Assembly (NCBI GenBank): GCA_020849295.1
Contig: JADLGN010000054.1
Coordinates: forward strand, 1 to 64,000
Direction of reading: 5' to 3'
From: Bacteroidia bacterium
GTDB taxonomy: Bacteria; Bacteroidota; Bacteroidia; NS11-12g; UBA9320
DNA length: 64,000 bases
Position numbers and translations under genes: made by a program. The notes beneath the pieces are model-generated. The model was given only the letters and a program-made list of their open reading frames with translations. It did not search any database and had not been told where the DNA came from. The first letter of the stretch is position 1. Each line of letters starts with the position of its first letter. Below, piece by piece: positions 26,978-35,776 of the stretch.

Positions 26978-27726
26978 ATTTTCGCCAAAAGCAGTCCTAT
27001 CCATTCATGTATAAGATTTTCCCATAAAATCAAAGCTTTTGAATTTGGTATAATGTAATCCTTAATTTTAATTTGTTTATCATACCTTCTCACAATAAAA
27101 TCAACCGGGTAGCTATCGCATTGTATTCCATTTTGCATAAAAACATGCTTACTTCGAGGTAAATGTAATGCAGATGTAATTAATAGTATTTTCTTAAATT
27201 GAGGATGTTGGTCAAGAATTTTTTTTACAAATTTTGCATTTTCAGCAGTATTTCTTGATTCTGTTTCAATAATTATATCATTTGTGTCTATTCCCATTTC
27301 AATCCAAAATTTTCTTACATATTTGGCTTCCTTTTCATAAGGAGGAAATACACTTGCAGAGCCTCCTGTAAATAATAATTTCCTTACTTTTTTATTTTTA
27401 TAGAGCAATACTGGCTCGGTAATTCTTTCTGCTGATTCATTAAACTGCAATCTTTGAGAAAAACTATCGTAAGCAGAAGCACCACCTAAAACAATTGCAC
27501 AATCATAAATTTTCCCTTTTGCAATGGGGTGAAAAGGTATTTCATACCTTTCAACAAACTTATTTACAATAAAAATATTTGTAAGAAAAAGTGTAAAAAC
27601 AATCCAAACACCAATCAAATACTTCTTTTTCTTGGCATTTTTAACCCTCCAAATAAAAAAAAGTAATATCAATATCCATATCAATGGTTTAAAAAAAATT
27701 GCAGCTATTTTTGATAAATAAAACAT
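26974..27726 (-). CDS. YdcF/SanA-type DUF218 envelope protein
   Basis: This 250-residue protein has two N-terminal hydrophobic segments and then a DUF218 domain. Conserved DUF218 segments are 'CAIVLGGA', 'LLFTGGSASVFPPYEKEAKYVR', 'IIIETESRNTAENAKFV' and 'ILLITSALHLPRSKHVF'. Related proteins (ElyC, SanA) affect envelope integrity and lipid-carrier metabolism in E. coli; the reaction is unknown. It is divergent from mvaD. Confidence 0.88.
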   Translation of the reverse strand: MFYLSKIAAIFFKPLIWILILLFFIWRVKNAKKKKYLIGVWIVFTLFLTNIFIVNKFVERYEIPFHPIAKGKIYDCAIVLGGASAYDSFSQRLQFNESAERITEPVLLYKNKKVRKLLFTGGSASVFPPYEKEAKYVRKFWIEMGIDTNDIIIETESRNTAENAKFVKKILDQHPQFKKILLITSALHLPRSKHVFMQNGIQCDSYPVDFIVRRYDKQIKIKDYIIPNSKALILWENLIHEWIGLLLAKI

Positions 27727-27789
27727 TTTTTTAAATTAAAAAATATAAAGCAAAATAAACAGAGTTAATCATCAATTCAAACAAAATAT

Positions 27790-27797
27790 TAATTTTG
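27790..27797 (+). promoter_or_regulatory. -7 box for mvaD
   Basis: TAATTTTG matches TAnnTTTG and ends only 4 nt before the GTG start codon, so the transcript is predicted to be leaderless. Confidence 0.5.
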
Positions 27798-27801
27798 CTT
27801 T

Positions 27802-28842
27802 GTGATACAATCTACATGGAAATGCCCGTCAAATATAGCTCTTATAAAGTATTGGGGAAAACAAGGCAAACAATTGCCTGCCAATCCATCGCTTAGTTTT
27901 ACACTAAGCAATTGCTTTACAAAAACTCAAATTGGTTTATTGCCTAAAAAAAGTAATGATTTGTATGAGTTTTCGTTTTTTTTTGAAGGTAATCGTAAAA
28001 AAGAATTTGAACCTAAATTATCTTCATTTTTCGAAAAAATAAATTACTTATTTCCATTTATCAATGAATATTCTTTAGAAATAAAGTCAGAAAATTCTTT
28101 TCCTCATTCAAGTGGAATTGCATCATCAGCATCAGCTTTTGGTGCATTAGCACTTTGCCTTTGCAGTATCGAAAAACAACTTGATAATACAATAAACGAT
28201 AATGAATTTTTTATTAAAACTTCAACTGCAGCAAGACTTGGCAGCGGTAGTGCATGTCGTTCTGTTTATGCACCTATGGCTATTTGGGGCAAAACAAAAA
28301 TAATAGAAAATTCTTCTGATGAGTATGCTGTAAAATTTGAAAATATTCATCCGATTTTTCAAAATTATTGTGATACAATCCTTATTGCAGATGATAATGC
28401 TAAAGAGGTATCGAGTAGTGTAGGTCATTCATTACTTAATAGCAATCCCTTTTCTAAAATAAGATTTAATGAGGCAAATAAAAACTTAAAATTTTTAATT
28501 CAAGCTCTAAAAAAAGGTGATTTAGAATTATTTAATAATATAACTGAATCAGAAGCATTGATGCTGCATGCTTTAATGATGACAAGTAATCCTTATTTTA
28601 TTTTAATGAAACCAAATACATTAAATATTATAAACGAAGTATGGAATTTCCGCAAACTATCAAAACTGAATTTGACTATAACTCTTGATGCCGGGGCAAA
28701 TGTTCATTTATTGTTTCCCGATTTTGAAAAGACGAAGGTTAGAGAATTTATCAATAATGAGCTTTCAAAATATTGTATTAAAAATTATTTTATAAATGAT
28801 TTTGTAGGAAATGGTCCCGAGAAATTGAATAATTTTATTTAA
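27802..28842 (+). CDS. mvaD: Diphosphomevalonate decarboxylase
   Basis: MvaD makes isopentenyl diphosphate from diphosphomevalonate, the last step of the classical mevalonate pathway. The 346-residue protein opens 'WKCPSNIALIKYWGKQG', the family signature, and has the GHMP ATP loop 'HSSGIASSASAFGALA' and the catalytic-Asp segment 'TLDAGANVHLLFP'. The start is GTG, 4 nt after a -7 box. The rest of the pathway in this window is mevalonate kinase at 5.8-6.7 kb. The stop interlocks with the convergent mfd stop (TTAA). Confidence 0.95.
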   Translation: MIQSTWKCPSNIALIKYWGKQGKQLPANPSLSFTLSNCFTKTQIGLLPKKSNDLYEFSFFFEGNRKKEFEPKLSSFFEKINYLFPFINEYSLEIKSENSFPHSSGIASSASAFGALALCLCSIEKQLDNTINDNEFFIKTSTAARLGSGSACRSVYAPMAIWGKTKIIENSSDEYAVKFENIHPIFQNYCDTILIADDNAKEVSSSVGHSLLNSNPFSKIRFNEANKNLKFLIQALKKGDLELFNNITESEALMLHALMMTSNPYFILMKPNTLNIINEVWNFRKLSKLNLTITLDAGANVHLLFPDFEKTKVREFINNELSKYCIKNYFINDFVGNGPEKLNNFI

Positions 28843-31800
28843 AAACTGTCTATCAGACTAATAGCAGAATCAATATTTTTAATATCATCACACTTTAGCC
28901 ATAAAGAATCATTAGTTTGTTTTAGGCTTGTTTTATTCGGGTTTTGCCTTACATAATCTAATATTTTTCCAAAATCTGCCTGTTGATAATACTTATCATT
29001 TTTGATAAACTGACCTGAAAACTTTCCGTTTTTTAATATTAACTTTTCAAAACCTACATTTTTTGCTTTCCATTTCAAAACCATACTTCTAATAAGATTT
29101 CTTACCTGTGGTGGAATTTTTCCAAATCTGTCTTTAATTGCAGAGTCAAACTCTTCTAATTTTTCAATATTCTTTATTGCCGCAAGTTCATTGTATAAAC
29201 TAAGTCTTTCGCTAATATTTCTTACATAATTATCAGGAATCATAATGTCAAGGTCAGTTTCTATCTGGCAATCATTGTTCTGTTCAATTTCATTTTTATC
29301 AAAAACACCTGCAAATTCAGTTTCTTTAAGTTCCCTTACTGCTTCATCAAGAATTTTATGATACATATCAAAGCCTATATCTGCAATAAAACCACTTTGT
29401 TCACTACCAAGTAAATTGCCTGCTCCACGTATATCAAGGTCACGCATTGCTACATTAAAACCTGAGCCTAAATCACTAAACTCTTCAATTGCTTTCAATC
29501 TTCGTTTTGCTTCTTCATTAAGAGTATGAATGGGCGGACAAATCAAATAACAATATGCTTTTTTGTTGCTACGTCCTACCCTGCCACGCATTTGGTGCAA
29601 ATCACTTAAACCAAAAAAATGTGCATTATTAATGATAATGGTATTGGCATTACTTATATCAAGACCTGATTCAATAATATTTGTAGCAACTAATACATCG
29701 TATTCGCCTTCCACAAATTTCAACATTACATTTTCAAGTTCATCGCCTGACAACTGTCCGTGGCCAACGCAAACTTTTGCATCTGGGCAAAGAAGCCTTA
29801 TTTGCATTGCCATTTCATTTATATCTTTTACTCTGTTGTGCACAAAGAATATTTGCCCTCCTCTTTTAAGTTCATTATCTATTGCTTGTTTTAAAATTTG
29901 TTTATTAAATATATTTAATGATGTACTTACTGCTTGTCTGTTTGCAGGAGGAGTATTAATAATAGATAAATCTCTTGCTCCCATAATACTAAAATGAAGT
30001 GTGCGTGGTATTGGTGTAGCAGTAAGTGTAAGCGTATCTACATTCACTTTTATTTCTTTAAGCTTGTCTTTGTTAGCTACTCCAAACTTTTGTTCTTCAT
30101 CAATTATAAGCAAGCCCAAATCGTGAAATTTTATTTTTTTACTTAATAATTTATGTGTTGCAATTATTATATCAACTTTGCCTTCAGATAAATTTTTTAT
30201 AGTTTCATTTTGCTTTTTTGTTGAGCAAAATCTGTTTAAATAATCAACCTTAACGGGAAAATCTTCAAGTCTGTCCTTGAAAGTATGATAATGCTGTTGT
30301 GCAAGAATAGTAGTAGGTACAAGTATTGCTACTTGTTTGCTGTCACACACAGCTTTGAAAGCTGCTCTTATAGCTACTTCAGTTTTGCCAAAACCTACAT
30401 CACCACACACAAGTCTATCCATAGGATGAGGTGAGTGCATATCATTTTTCACATCTTCTATGGCTTTTGCTTGGTCAGAGGTTTCTTCGTAAATAAAACT
30501 TGCTTCAAGTTCGGTGAGTAAATAATTATCTGGAGAAAAACTATAACCCGGCTGTGCTTTTCGCATAGCATACAATTTTATAAGGTCACGAGCAATATCT
30601 TTAACTTTTGATTTAGTTTTTCTTTTAAGATTTTGCCAAGCATCACTTCCAAGTTTATTTAAAACAGGTTCAGTTCCTTCTTTTCCGGTATATTTTGAAA
30701 TTTTATGAAGCGAATGAATATTTACATAAAGCAAATCGTCATTTTTATACCTTATTCGTACAGCTTCCTGCAATGTACCAGCCATTTCAATTTTTTGCAA
30801 TCCCTCAAATTTTCCTATTCCATGGTCAATATGTACTACAAAATCGCCCGGGGTAAGGTCTTTTAATTCCTTTAAAGTAATAGCCTGATTGCTTGTGTAT
30901 CTGTTTTTTTGCTTGTACCTATAAAATTTATTAAAAATTTGATGCTCGGTATAATAAGCCGTTTTTCCTGTCACATCAATAAATCCATTTGAAATTCCTT
31001 TATAAACCGGTGTAAAATGTAGCTTTGCGTTTATATCTTCAAGAATTGAATTTAATCTTTCAATTTGTTTGCCGGTTTCTGAAAAAATTAATGTTTTAAT
31101 TCCCGATTTATTATTTTCTTCAAAATTATTTACAAGCAACTCAAATTTTTTATAAAATACCGGCTGACTTTTTAGTTCAAAATCAATTATTGCTTTTGGA
31201 TGAAAAACCGCATTACCTCCTATTTCTACAATAGTATGTTCTATAATTTTTGATTTAATGAACTGGGTTGTATCTAACTTATCCTGCCAATTATTAATTT
31301 CATTTTCATCTTTAATTTTATCAATTGCATCTTTAATAATATTTAATGAAACATCAAAATCTTTAAAAAACAATACTGCATCTTTATTCAAAATATTCCA
31401 AATGCTTTTCTTTGAATTTTTAATTTCACTTTCTGAAATATTAGGAATTATACCTGCAAAAGCAATATTTGAAATTGATAACTGACTAATTGTATCAAAA
31501 GCCCTAATTGACTCAACAGTATCTCCATCAAGTTCTATTCTGTATGGATTATCATTAGAAAATGAAAAAATATCTATAATACCGCCTCTCACTGAGTATT
31601 GACCAGGCTCATACACAAAGTCAACTCTTTCAAAATGATACTCATTAAGAAACTCTACAACAAAATCAAGATCAAGTTTGTCGCCAATTTTAAGATTCAT
31701 CATCGCTTTGTTAATTTCATCATCCGAAATTATCTTTTCGCATAAAGATTCAGGATATGTAATGATAATATAAGCTTTATTTTGCTTTGAAATTTTATTT

Positions 31801-32123
31801 ATGATTTCAATTCTTTTCTGTACTTTAAAAGTGTCAAGATTATCAAATTCAAAAGGTTTTAAACAGGAATCAGGCAACAAAAAAACCGAATTTTCTCCTA
31901 ATAAATTTTCTAAATCAGATTTAAAATATTCAGCATCATTGGCATCAGGAAGCACAATAAACAAAGGAATATTTTTTAAATTATAAACTCCTGCAACTAT
32001 AAATGCCAATCCGCTTCCATTTACGTTTTTAATATTTATAATCTCAGAAAGCCGTAGTTTATCTAATAGCAAAGGCAATTTACTGCTGCTGCAAAAATGT
32101 TCAAAAACATGTTTAACATTCAA
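28839..32123 (-). CDS. mfd: Transcription-repair coupling factor Mfd
   Basis: Mfd removes stalled RNA polymerase at DNA lesions and recruits UvrA. The protein (about 1094 residues) has an N-terminal UvrB-like region with 'YSVRGGIIDIFSF', the RNA-polymerase-interacting segment 'GDFVVHIDHGIGKFEGL', Walker A 'GDVGFGKTEVAIRAAF', the 'DEEQKFGV' box, 'TLTATPIPRTL', and the TRCF tail. The track begins at TTG 32135, but a -7 box (TATTTTTG, 32140-32133, minus) covers that codon. I therefore prefer the next in-frame TTG at 32123; this start is an inference. Confidence 0.95.
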   Translation of the reverse strand: MNVKHVFEHFCSSSKLPLLLDKLRLSEIINIKNVNGSGLAFIVAGVYNLKNIPLFIVLPDANDAEYFKSDLENLLGENSVFLLPDSCLKPFEFDNLDTFKVQKRIEIINKISKQNKAYIIITYPESLCEKIISDDEINKAMMNLKIGDKLDLDFVVEFLNEYHFERVDFVYEPGQYSVRGGIIDIFSFSNDNPYRIELDGDTVESIRAFDTISQLSISNIAFAGIIPNISESEIKNSKKSIWNILNKDAVLFFKDFDVSLNIIKDAIDKIKDENEINNWQDKLDTTQFIKSKIIEHTIVEIGGNAVFHPKAIIDFELKSQPVFYKKFELLVNNFEENNKSGIKTLIFSETGKQIERLNSILEDINAKLHFTPVYKGISNGFIDVTGKTAYYTEHQIFNKFYRYKQKNRYTSNQAITLKELKDLTPGDFVVHIDHGIGKFEGLQKIEMAGTLQEAVRIRYKNDDLLYVNIHSLHKISKYTGKEGTEPVLNKLGSDAWQNLKRKTKSKVKDIARDLIKLYAMRKAQPGYSFSPDNYLLTELEASFIYEETSDQAKAIEDVKNDMHSPHPMDRLVCGDVGFGKTEVAIRAAFKAVCDSKQVAILVPTTILAQQHYHTFKDRLEDFPVKVDYLNRFCSTKKQNETIKNLSEGKVDIIIATHKLLSKKIKFHDLGLLIIDEEQKFGVANKDKLKEIKVNVDTLTLTATPIPRTLHFSIMGARDLSIINTPPANRQAVSTSLNIFNKQILKQAIDNELKRGGQIFFVHNRVKDINEMAMQIRLLCPDAKVCVGHGQLSGDELENVMLKFVEGEYDVLVATNIIESGLDISNANTIIINNAHFFGLSDLHQMRGRVGRSNKKAYCYLICPPIHTLNEEAKRRLKAIEEFSDLGSGFNVAMRDLDIRGAGNLLGSEQSGFIADIGFDMYHKILDEAVRELKETEFAGVFDKNEIEQNNDCQIETDLDIMIPDNYVRNISERLSLYNELAAIKNIEKLEEFDSAIKDRFGKIPPQVRNLIRSMVLKWKAKNVGFEKLILKNGKFSGQFIKNDKYYQQADFGKILDYVRQNPNKTSLKQTNDSLWLKCDDIKNIDSAISLIDSF

Positions 32124-32132
32124 AACCTGTTG

Positions 32133-32140
32133 CAAAAATA
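32133..32140 (-). promoter_or_regulatory. -7 box for mfd
   Basis: The minus strand reads TATTTTTG and overlaps the track's TTG start. A minus-strand TTG occurs 17 nt upstream (32160-32158), slightly closer than the usual spacing. Confidence 0.45.
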
Positions 32141-32238
32141 ACCTAAAGTTGTCTTGACAAATATTTGAAAAAAACTTTTTTAAAATAATTTGAATTTTTT
32201 ATAAAATTATATTTATTTTGCAACCTCTAAAATAAAAA

Positions 32239-32430
32239 ATGATATTAGTTAACGTAAAAGAAAACGAGTCTTTAGATAAGGCGATTAAAAAGTTTAAAAA
32301 GAAGTTTGAAAAAACAGGAGTTGTAAGAGAATTAAGAGAAAGACAAGCATTTACTAAGCCAAGCATAAAACGCAGACAACAAATAATAAAAGCTTCATAC
32401 AAGCAAACTCTTCAAAGTAAAGAAAATTAA
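32239..32430 (+). CDS. rpsU: 30S ribosomal protein S21
   Basis: This is a small basic 63-residue ribosomal protein. 'VNVKENESLDKAIKKFKKKFEKTGVVRELRERQAF' is the family signature, and Lys/Arg-rich helices follow. A near-consensus promoter lies upstream (TTG at 32190-32192, then TATTTTG ending at 32220, one base short in the -7 spacer). The next gene, xerC, starts inside a hairpin that follows rpsU. The order rpsU-xerC-hpf is usual for Bacteroidota. Confidence 0.96.
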   Translation: MILVNVKENESLDKAIKKFKKKFEKTGVVRELRERQAFTKPSIKRRQQIIKASYKQTLQSKEN

Positions 32431-32460
32431 ATTTCATATTTAATAAAAAATATTGTAAAT

Positions 32461-32485
32461 TGCCCATGCTAATTTAGTATGGGCA
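32461..32485 (+). terminator. Hairpin after rpsU, overlapping the xerC start
   Basis: TGCCCATGCT and AGTATGGGCA pair around the loop AATTT with one G-U wobble (10 bp). It is followed by GTTTGTTTAT, a weak U-rich tract. The ATG of xerC (32479) lies in its 3' arm, so it may act as a terminator, as a translational gate, or both. Confidence 0.6.
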
Positions 32486-33363
32486 GTTTGTTTATAAATC
32501 AATTTTTAGAATACTTAAAGTTTCAGAAAAAATATAGCAATCATACAATTATAGCATACAAAAAAGATCTTGAAGATTTTTCTGATTTTTTAACAGAATT
32601 ATACCAAATTACAATGCCCGATAAAATAACAAACGAAATTGTAAGAACATGGCTCAGCAATTTGATTGAAAAAAAAATAAATCCTGTTTCAGTAAAAAGA
32701 AAACTTTCAGCAGTTAAATCATTTTTTAAATATTTGAAAAAAGAAAAAATAATAGAAAAAAATCCGGCAACTAATTTGACAAAACTAAAAACCGCCAAAA
32801 GAATTCCTAATATTATCAATTCAAAAATACTAAATAATATAATTGATAAAACTCCTGAAAATAATTATTCAGACTATGTTTCGTATATTATTATATGTAT
32901 TTTGTTTGGAACTGGAGTAAGACGCAACGAACTAATTACGCTTAAAGATAATAATGTAGATACAGAATCAAGATTAATAAAAGTATTAGGAAAAAGAAAC
33001 AAAGAAAGAATTATTCCAATAACTAATGAATTAGCAGAACAAATAGAAATATACAGAAAATTAAAAATTAAAAACAACTTACATTCAGAAACATTGCTAG
33101 TAACAAATAAAAACAAAAAACTATCACCTACATATATATATAATACAGTAAAAAATATACTTGGTATTAATGGTGTAAATGGTAAAAAAAGCCCACATAT
33201 TTTAAGGCATGTATATGCAACAGAAATGTTAAAAAATGGGGCAGAACTATTAAGTGTTAAAGAATTATTAGGACATTCAAGCCTTGCATCAACACAAGTA
33301 TATACACATGTAAACATAGAAGATTTAAAAAAAATATATAAAGAAAATCATCCAAAACAATAA
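32479..33363 (+). CDS. xerC: Tyrosine recombinase XerC/XerD
   Basis: This is a 294-residue site-specific recombinase, probably resolving chromosome dimers at dif. A SAM-like N-terminal domain ('FLEYLKFQKKYSNHTIIAYKKDL') precedes the catalytic domain. The catalytic residues are visible: Arg in 'GTGVRRNEL', Lys in 'VLGKRNKER', 'HILRH' and 'LGHSSLASTQVYTHV' with the nucleophile Tyr. The position between rpsU and hpf, as in other Bacteroidota, argues for a housekeeping Xer rather than a phage integrase. The C or D assignment is uncertain. The start may be ATG 32479 or TTG 32488. Confidence 0.92.
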   Translation: MGSLFINQFLEYLKFQKKYSNHTIIAYKKDLEDFSDFLTELYQITMPDKITNEIVRTWLSNLIEKKINPVSVKRKLSAVKSFFKYLKKEKIIEKNPATNLTKLKTAKRIPNIINSKILNNIIDKTPENNYSDYVSYIIICILFGTGVRRNELITLKDNNVDTESRLIKVLGKRNKERIIPITNELAEQIEIYRKLKIKNNLHSETLLVTNKNKKLSPTYIYNTVKNILGINGVNGKKSPHILRHVYATEMLKNGAELLSVKELLGHSSLASTQVYTHVNIEDLKKIYKENHPKQ

Positions 33364-33368
33364 ATAAT

Positions 33369-33668
33369 ATGAACATTAACATTCAATCAATCCATTTTGA
33401 CGCCGACAAAAAGTTGCTTAATTTTATTACCAAAAAATTAGAAAAACTTGAACAATTCACAGATAGAATAGTAGATATGTCGGTATTTTTAAAATTGAAT
33501 AACCATAAAGATAAATCAAATAAAACAGTAGAAGTAAAACTTAATGTTTCAAATACAATTATCTATAGCGAAGCTACATCATCAACATTTGAAGCTGCAA
33601 CCGAAAAAGTTTTAGAAACTCTTAAACAACAGATTAAGAAGCGTAAAGAACAGCTTTCAGAAAAATGA
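33369..33668 (+). CDS. hpf: Ribosome hibernation-promoting factor, short type
   Basis: This 99-residue protein has the HPF/RaiA fold. 'INIQSIHFDADKKLLNFITKKLEKLEQF' and 'VEVKLNVSNTIIYSEATSSTFEAATEKVLETLKQQIKKRKEQL' match the family. It binds the small subunit decoding region in starvation and either dimerises or inactivates ribosomes; the long-form C-terminal dimerisation domain is absent. It is 5 nt downstream of xerC and just upstream of the tRNA cluster. Confidence 0.93.
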   Translation: MNINIQSIHFDADKKLLNFITKKLEKLEQFTDRIVDMSVFLKLNNHKDKSNKTVEVKLNVSNTIIYSEATSSTFEAATEKVLETLKQQIKKRKEQLSEK

Positions 33669-33685
33669 AAAATTTTTTTTTCATT
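33664..33685 (+). terminator. AT-only hairpin after hpf
   Basis: AATGAAAAA and TTTTTCATT pair perfectly around TTTT, overlapping the hpf stop codon. The stem is A/T-rich and weak, but the location before the tRNA promoter suits a terminator. Confidence 0.5.
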
Positions 33686-33687
33686 AC

Positions 33688-33718
33688 TTGAACTTTTAAA
33701 TAATTAAATATACTTTTG
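33688..33718 (+). promoter_or_regulatory. Consensus Bacteroidota promoter of the tRNA-tuf operon
   Basis: TTG (33688-33690), a 20-nt spacer and TACTTTTG (33711-33718) match TTG-N19-21-TAnnTTTG exactly. It is the best full promoter match I found in the window. Transcription should start near 33724, about 45 nt before the first tRNA. Confidence 0.8.
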
Positions 33719-33768
33719 CAGTCCTCAAAAATCTTGCATAGATAAATATGTAAATTTTTAAGGAAAAA

Positions 33769-33841
33769 GCCACTTTAGCTCAGCTGGTAGAGCAACTGAT
33801 TTGTAATCAGTCGGTCATTGGTTCGATTCCGATAAGTGGCT
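33769..33841 (+). tRNA. tRNA-Thr (anticodon TGT)
   Basis: The cloverleaf is complete: acceptor GCCACTT pairs with AAGTGGC, and the discriminator is T. The anticodon arm ACTGA-TTTGTAA-TCAGT exposes TGT, and the T-loop GGTTCGATTCC is normal. The 3' CCA is not encoded. Confidence 0.97.
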
Positions 33842-33908
33842 CAAAAAGTGAGATTGGGGAGCAAACAGAGGAGAGAGATACGTTTTTTGAAATATTGAAA
33901 CATATCAT

Positions 33909-33991
33909 GGGGAGTTACCAGAGTGGCCAAATGGGGCAGACTGTAAATCTGTTGGCTTACGCCTTCGGTGGTTCGAATCCACCACTCCCCA
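33909..33991 (+). tRNA. tRNA-Tyr (anticodon GTA)
   Basis: Acceptor GGGGAGT pairs with ACTCCCC, and the discriminator is A. The anticodon loop CTGTAAA exposes GTA. A long variable arm (class II tRNA) explains the 83-nt length. CCA is not encoded. The 67-nt spacer before it (33842-33908) is purine-rich and contains nothing I recognise. Confidence 0.97.
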
Positions 33992-34012
33992 CGGTTTAGT
34001 TAGTTTTAAATT

Positions 34013-34085
34013 GCGGGAGTAGCTCAGTTGGTAGAGCGACAGCCTTCCAAGCTGTAGGTCGCGGGTTCGAGCCTCGTCTCCCGCT
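34013..34085 (+). tRNA. tRNA-Gly (anticodon TCC)
   Basis: Acceptor GCGGGAG pairs with CTCCCGC, and the discriminator is T. The anticodon arm ACAGC-CTTCCAA-GCTGT exposes TCC. CCA is not encoded. Confidence 0.97.
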
Positions 34086-34097
34086 CTTTTTTACCAA

Positions 34098-34169
<72 letters not shown>

Positions 34170-34282
34170 CTTAAAAATAACAAAACGTGGGGTAAAGCAG
34201 ATATGTTTTCAATATAATAGATAAATAGAAAAAATATAATATTAATTTAATAAAATTTAAAACAACTTAAACAAATACCAAA

Positions 34283-35470
34283 ATGGCAAAAGAAAAATTC
34301 GACCGTTCAAAACCGCACGTAAACATTGGAACAATCGGACACGTGGATCACGGTAAAACTACCTTAACTGCAGCAATCACAAAAGTACTTGCTGAAAGAG
34401 GTTTATCAGAAGCAAGATCATTCGAATCTATTGATTCGGCGCCGGAAGAAAAAGAACGTGGTATTACTATTAATACAGCTCACGTTGAATATTCAACCGC
34501 GAATCGTCACTATGCACACGTTGACTGTCCTGGTCACGCTGACTATGTAAAAAACATGGTTACAGGTGCTGCACAAATGGATGGAGCCATAATAGTAGTA
34601 GCTGCTACCGATGGTCCAATGCCACAAACAAAAGAGCATATACTTTTAGCACGTCAGGTTGGAGTGCCTCGCTTAGTAGTGTTTATGAATAAAGTTGATA
34701 TGGTTGATGATGAAGAATTGTTGGAAATAGTTGAAATGGAAATCAGAGACCTTTTAAAATTCTATGAATTTGACGCTGATAATACTCCTATCATCAGAGG
34801 TTCTGCACTTGGAGGACTAAATGGCGAAGCAAAATGGGTTGAAAAAATAGTAGAACTAATGGATGCAGTTGACAATTGGGTTCCAATTCCAACTCGTTTA
34901 ACTGACAAACCATTCTTAATGCCAATAGAAGATGTATTCTCAATTACAGGACGTGGTACTGTAGCAACAGGACGTATTGAAAGAGGTGTGATAAATGTAG
35001 GTGATGCTGTTGATATTATTGGTATGGGAGCTCAAAACATTACATCTACCGTAACAGGAGTAGAAATGTTCCGCAAATTATTAGACAGAGGTGAAGCCGG
35101 AGATAATGCAGGCCTATTACTTAGAGGTATTGACAAAGACCAAATTAGAAGAGGTATGGTAATTTGTGCTCCAAAATCTGTTCACCCTCATAAAAAATTC
35201 AAAGCTGAAGTTTACGTATTATCAAAAGAAGAAGGAGGAAGACATACACCATTCTTTAACAAATATCGTCCACAATTTTACTTTCGTACAACAGATGTAA
35301 CAGGTGAAATTACATTACCAGAAAATACTGAAATGGTAATGCCTGGCGATAACCTTACTATAACCGTAGAACTTATTAATCCGATTGCAATGGAAAAAGG
35401 TTTGAAGTTCGCTATTAGAGAAGGTGGAAGAACAGTAGGTGCCGGACAAGTAACTGAAATATTAGATTAA
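34283..35470 (+). CDS. tuf: Elongation factor Tu
   Basis: EF-Tu is the GTPase that delivers aminoacyl-tRNA to the ribosome. The 395-residue protein is full length. 'GHVDHGKT' is the P-loop, 'DCPGHADYV' the G3 motif, and 'NKVDMVDD' the G4 motif. Domains II and III follow, with '[12 protein letters not shown]' and '[16 protein letters not shown]'. A 113-nt leader after tRNA-Thr shows no separate -7 box, so it is probably expressed with the upstream tRNAs. A tRNA-Trp gene follows 20 nt later. Confidence 0.99.
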   Translation: MAKEKFDRSKPHVNIGTIGHVDHGKTTLTAAITKVLAERGLSEARSFESIDSAPEEKERGITINTAHVEYSTANRHYAHVDCPGHADYVKNMVTGAAQMDGAIIVVAATDGPMPQTKEHILLARQVGVPRLVVFMNKVDMVDDEELLEIVEMEIRDLLKFYEFDADNTPIIRGSALGGLNGEAKWVEKIVELMDAVDNWVPIPTRLTDKPFLMPIEDVFSITGRGTVATGRIERGVINVGDAVDIIGMGAQNITSTVTGVEMFRKLLDRGEAGDNAGLLLRGIDKDQIRRGMVICAPKSVHPHKKFKAEVYVLSKEEGGRHTPFFNKYRPQFYFRTTDVTGEITLPENTEMVMPGDNLTITVELINPIAMEKGLKFAIREGGRTVGAGQVTEILD

Positions 35471-35490
35471 TATTAATTGATATTTTAAAA

Positions 35491-35561
35491 ACGGGTATAG
35501 TTCAATGGTAGAATAGAGGTCTCCAAAACCTTAGATCAGGGTTCGAATCCTTGTACCCGTG
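35491..35561 (+). tRNA. tRNA-Trp (anticodon CCA)
   Basis: Acceptor ACGGGTA pairs with TACCCGT, and the discriminator is G. The anticodon arm GAGGT-CTCCAAA-ACCTT, closed by a G-T wobble, exposes CCA. The 3' CCA end is not encoded. It sits between tuf and secE, 14 nt before secE. Confidence 0.96.
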
Positions 35562-35575
35562 CTTAGTAAACATAG

Positions 35576-35770
35576 ATGGAAAAAATAAAAATATTGTGGC
35601 GAAATACATTAGATGAACTTCTAAATAAAGTTTCATGGCCTTCTTGGGATGAATTAAAAACAAGTACTTTGATTGTATTAGTTGCATCGCTAATCTTTAG
35701 TGTAGTTATTTACCTAATTGATACTTCATTTGGATTTATCTCTGATATGTTTTATAAATTTTTGGAATAA
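35576..35770 (+). CDS. secE: Preprotein translocase subunit SecE
   Basis: This is the 64-residue single-helix SecE form, part of the SecYEG channel. The amphipathic region 'TLDELLNKVSWPSWDELKTSTLIVL' contains the conserved 'VSWPS'-type motif before the membrane helix. It lies 6 nt before nusG in the usual secE-nusG-rplK order. Confidence 0.95.
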   Translation: MEKIKILWRNTLDELLNKVSWPSWDELKTSTLIVLVASLIFSVVIYLIDTSFGFISDMFYKFLE

Positions 35771-35776
35771 TAAAAA

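Noticed and set aside
29563-29997. 144-residue plus-strand ORF
   Set aside because: It is antisense to helicase motifs of mfd and has no support of its own.
32874-33317. 147-residue minus-strand ORF
   Set aside because: It is the shadow of xerC, whose catalytic motifs are intact.
32479-33363. Tyrosine recombinase as the integrase of a mobile element next to tRNAs
   Set aside because: rpsU-xerC-hpf is a standard Bacteroidota order, and no attachment-site repeats or phage genes are seen around the tRNAs.
34170-34282. Possible riboswitch or separate promoter in the tuf leader
   Set aside because: I found no stable hairpin, known aptamer pattern or -7 box in this 113-nt stretch.
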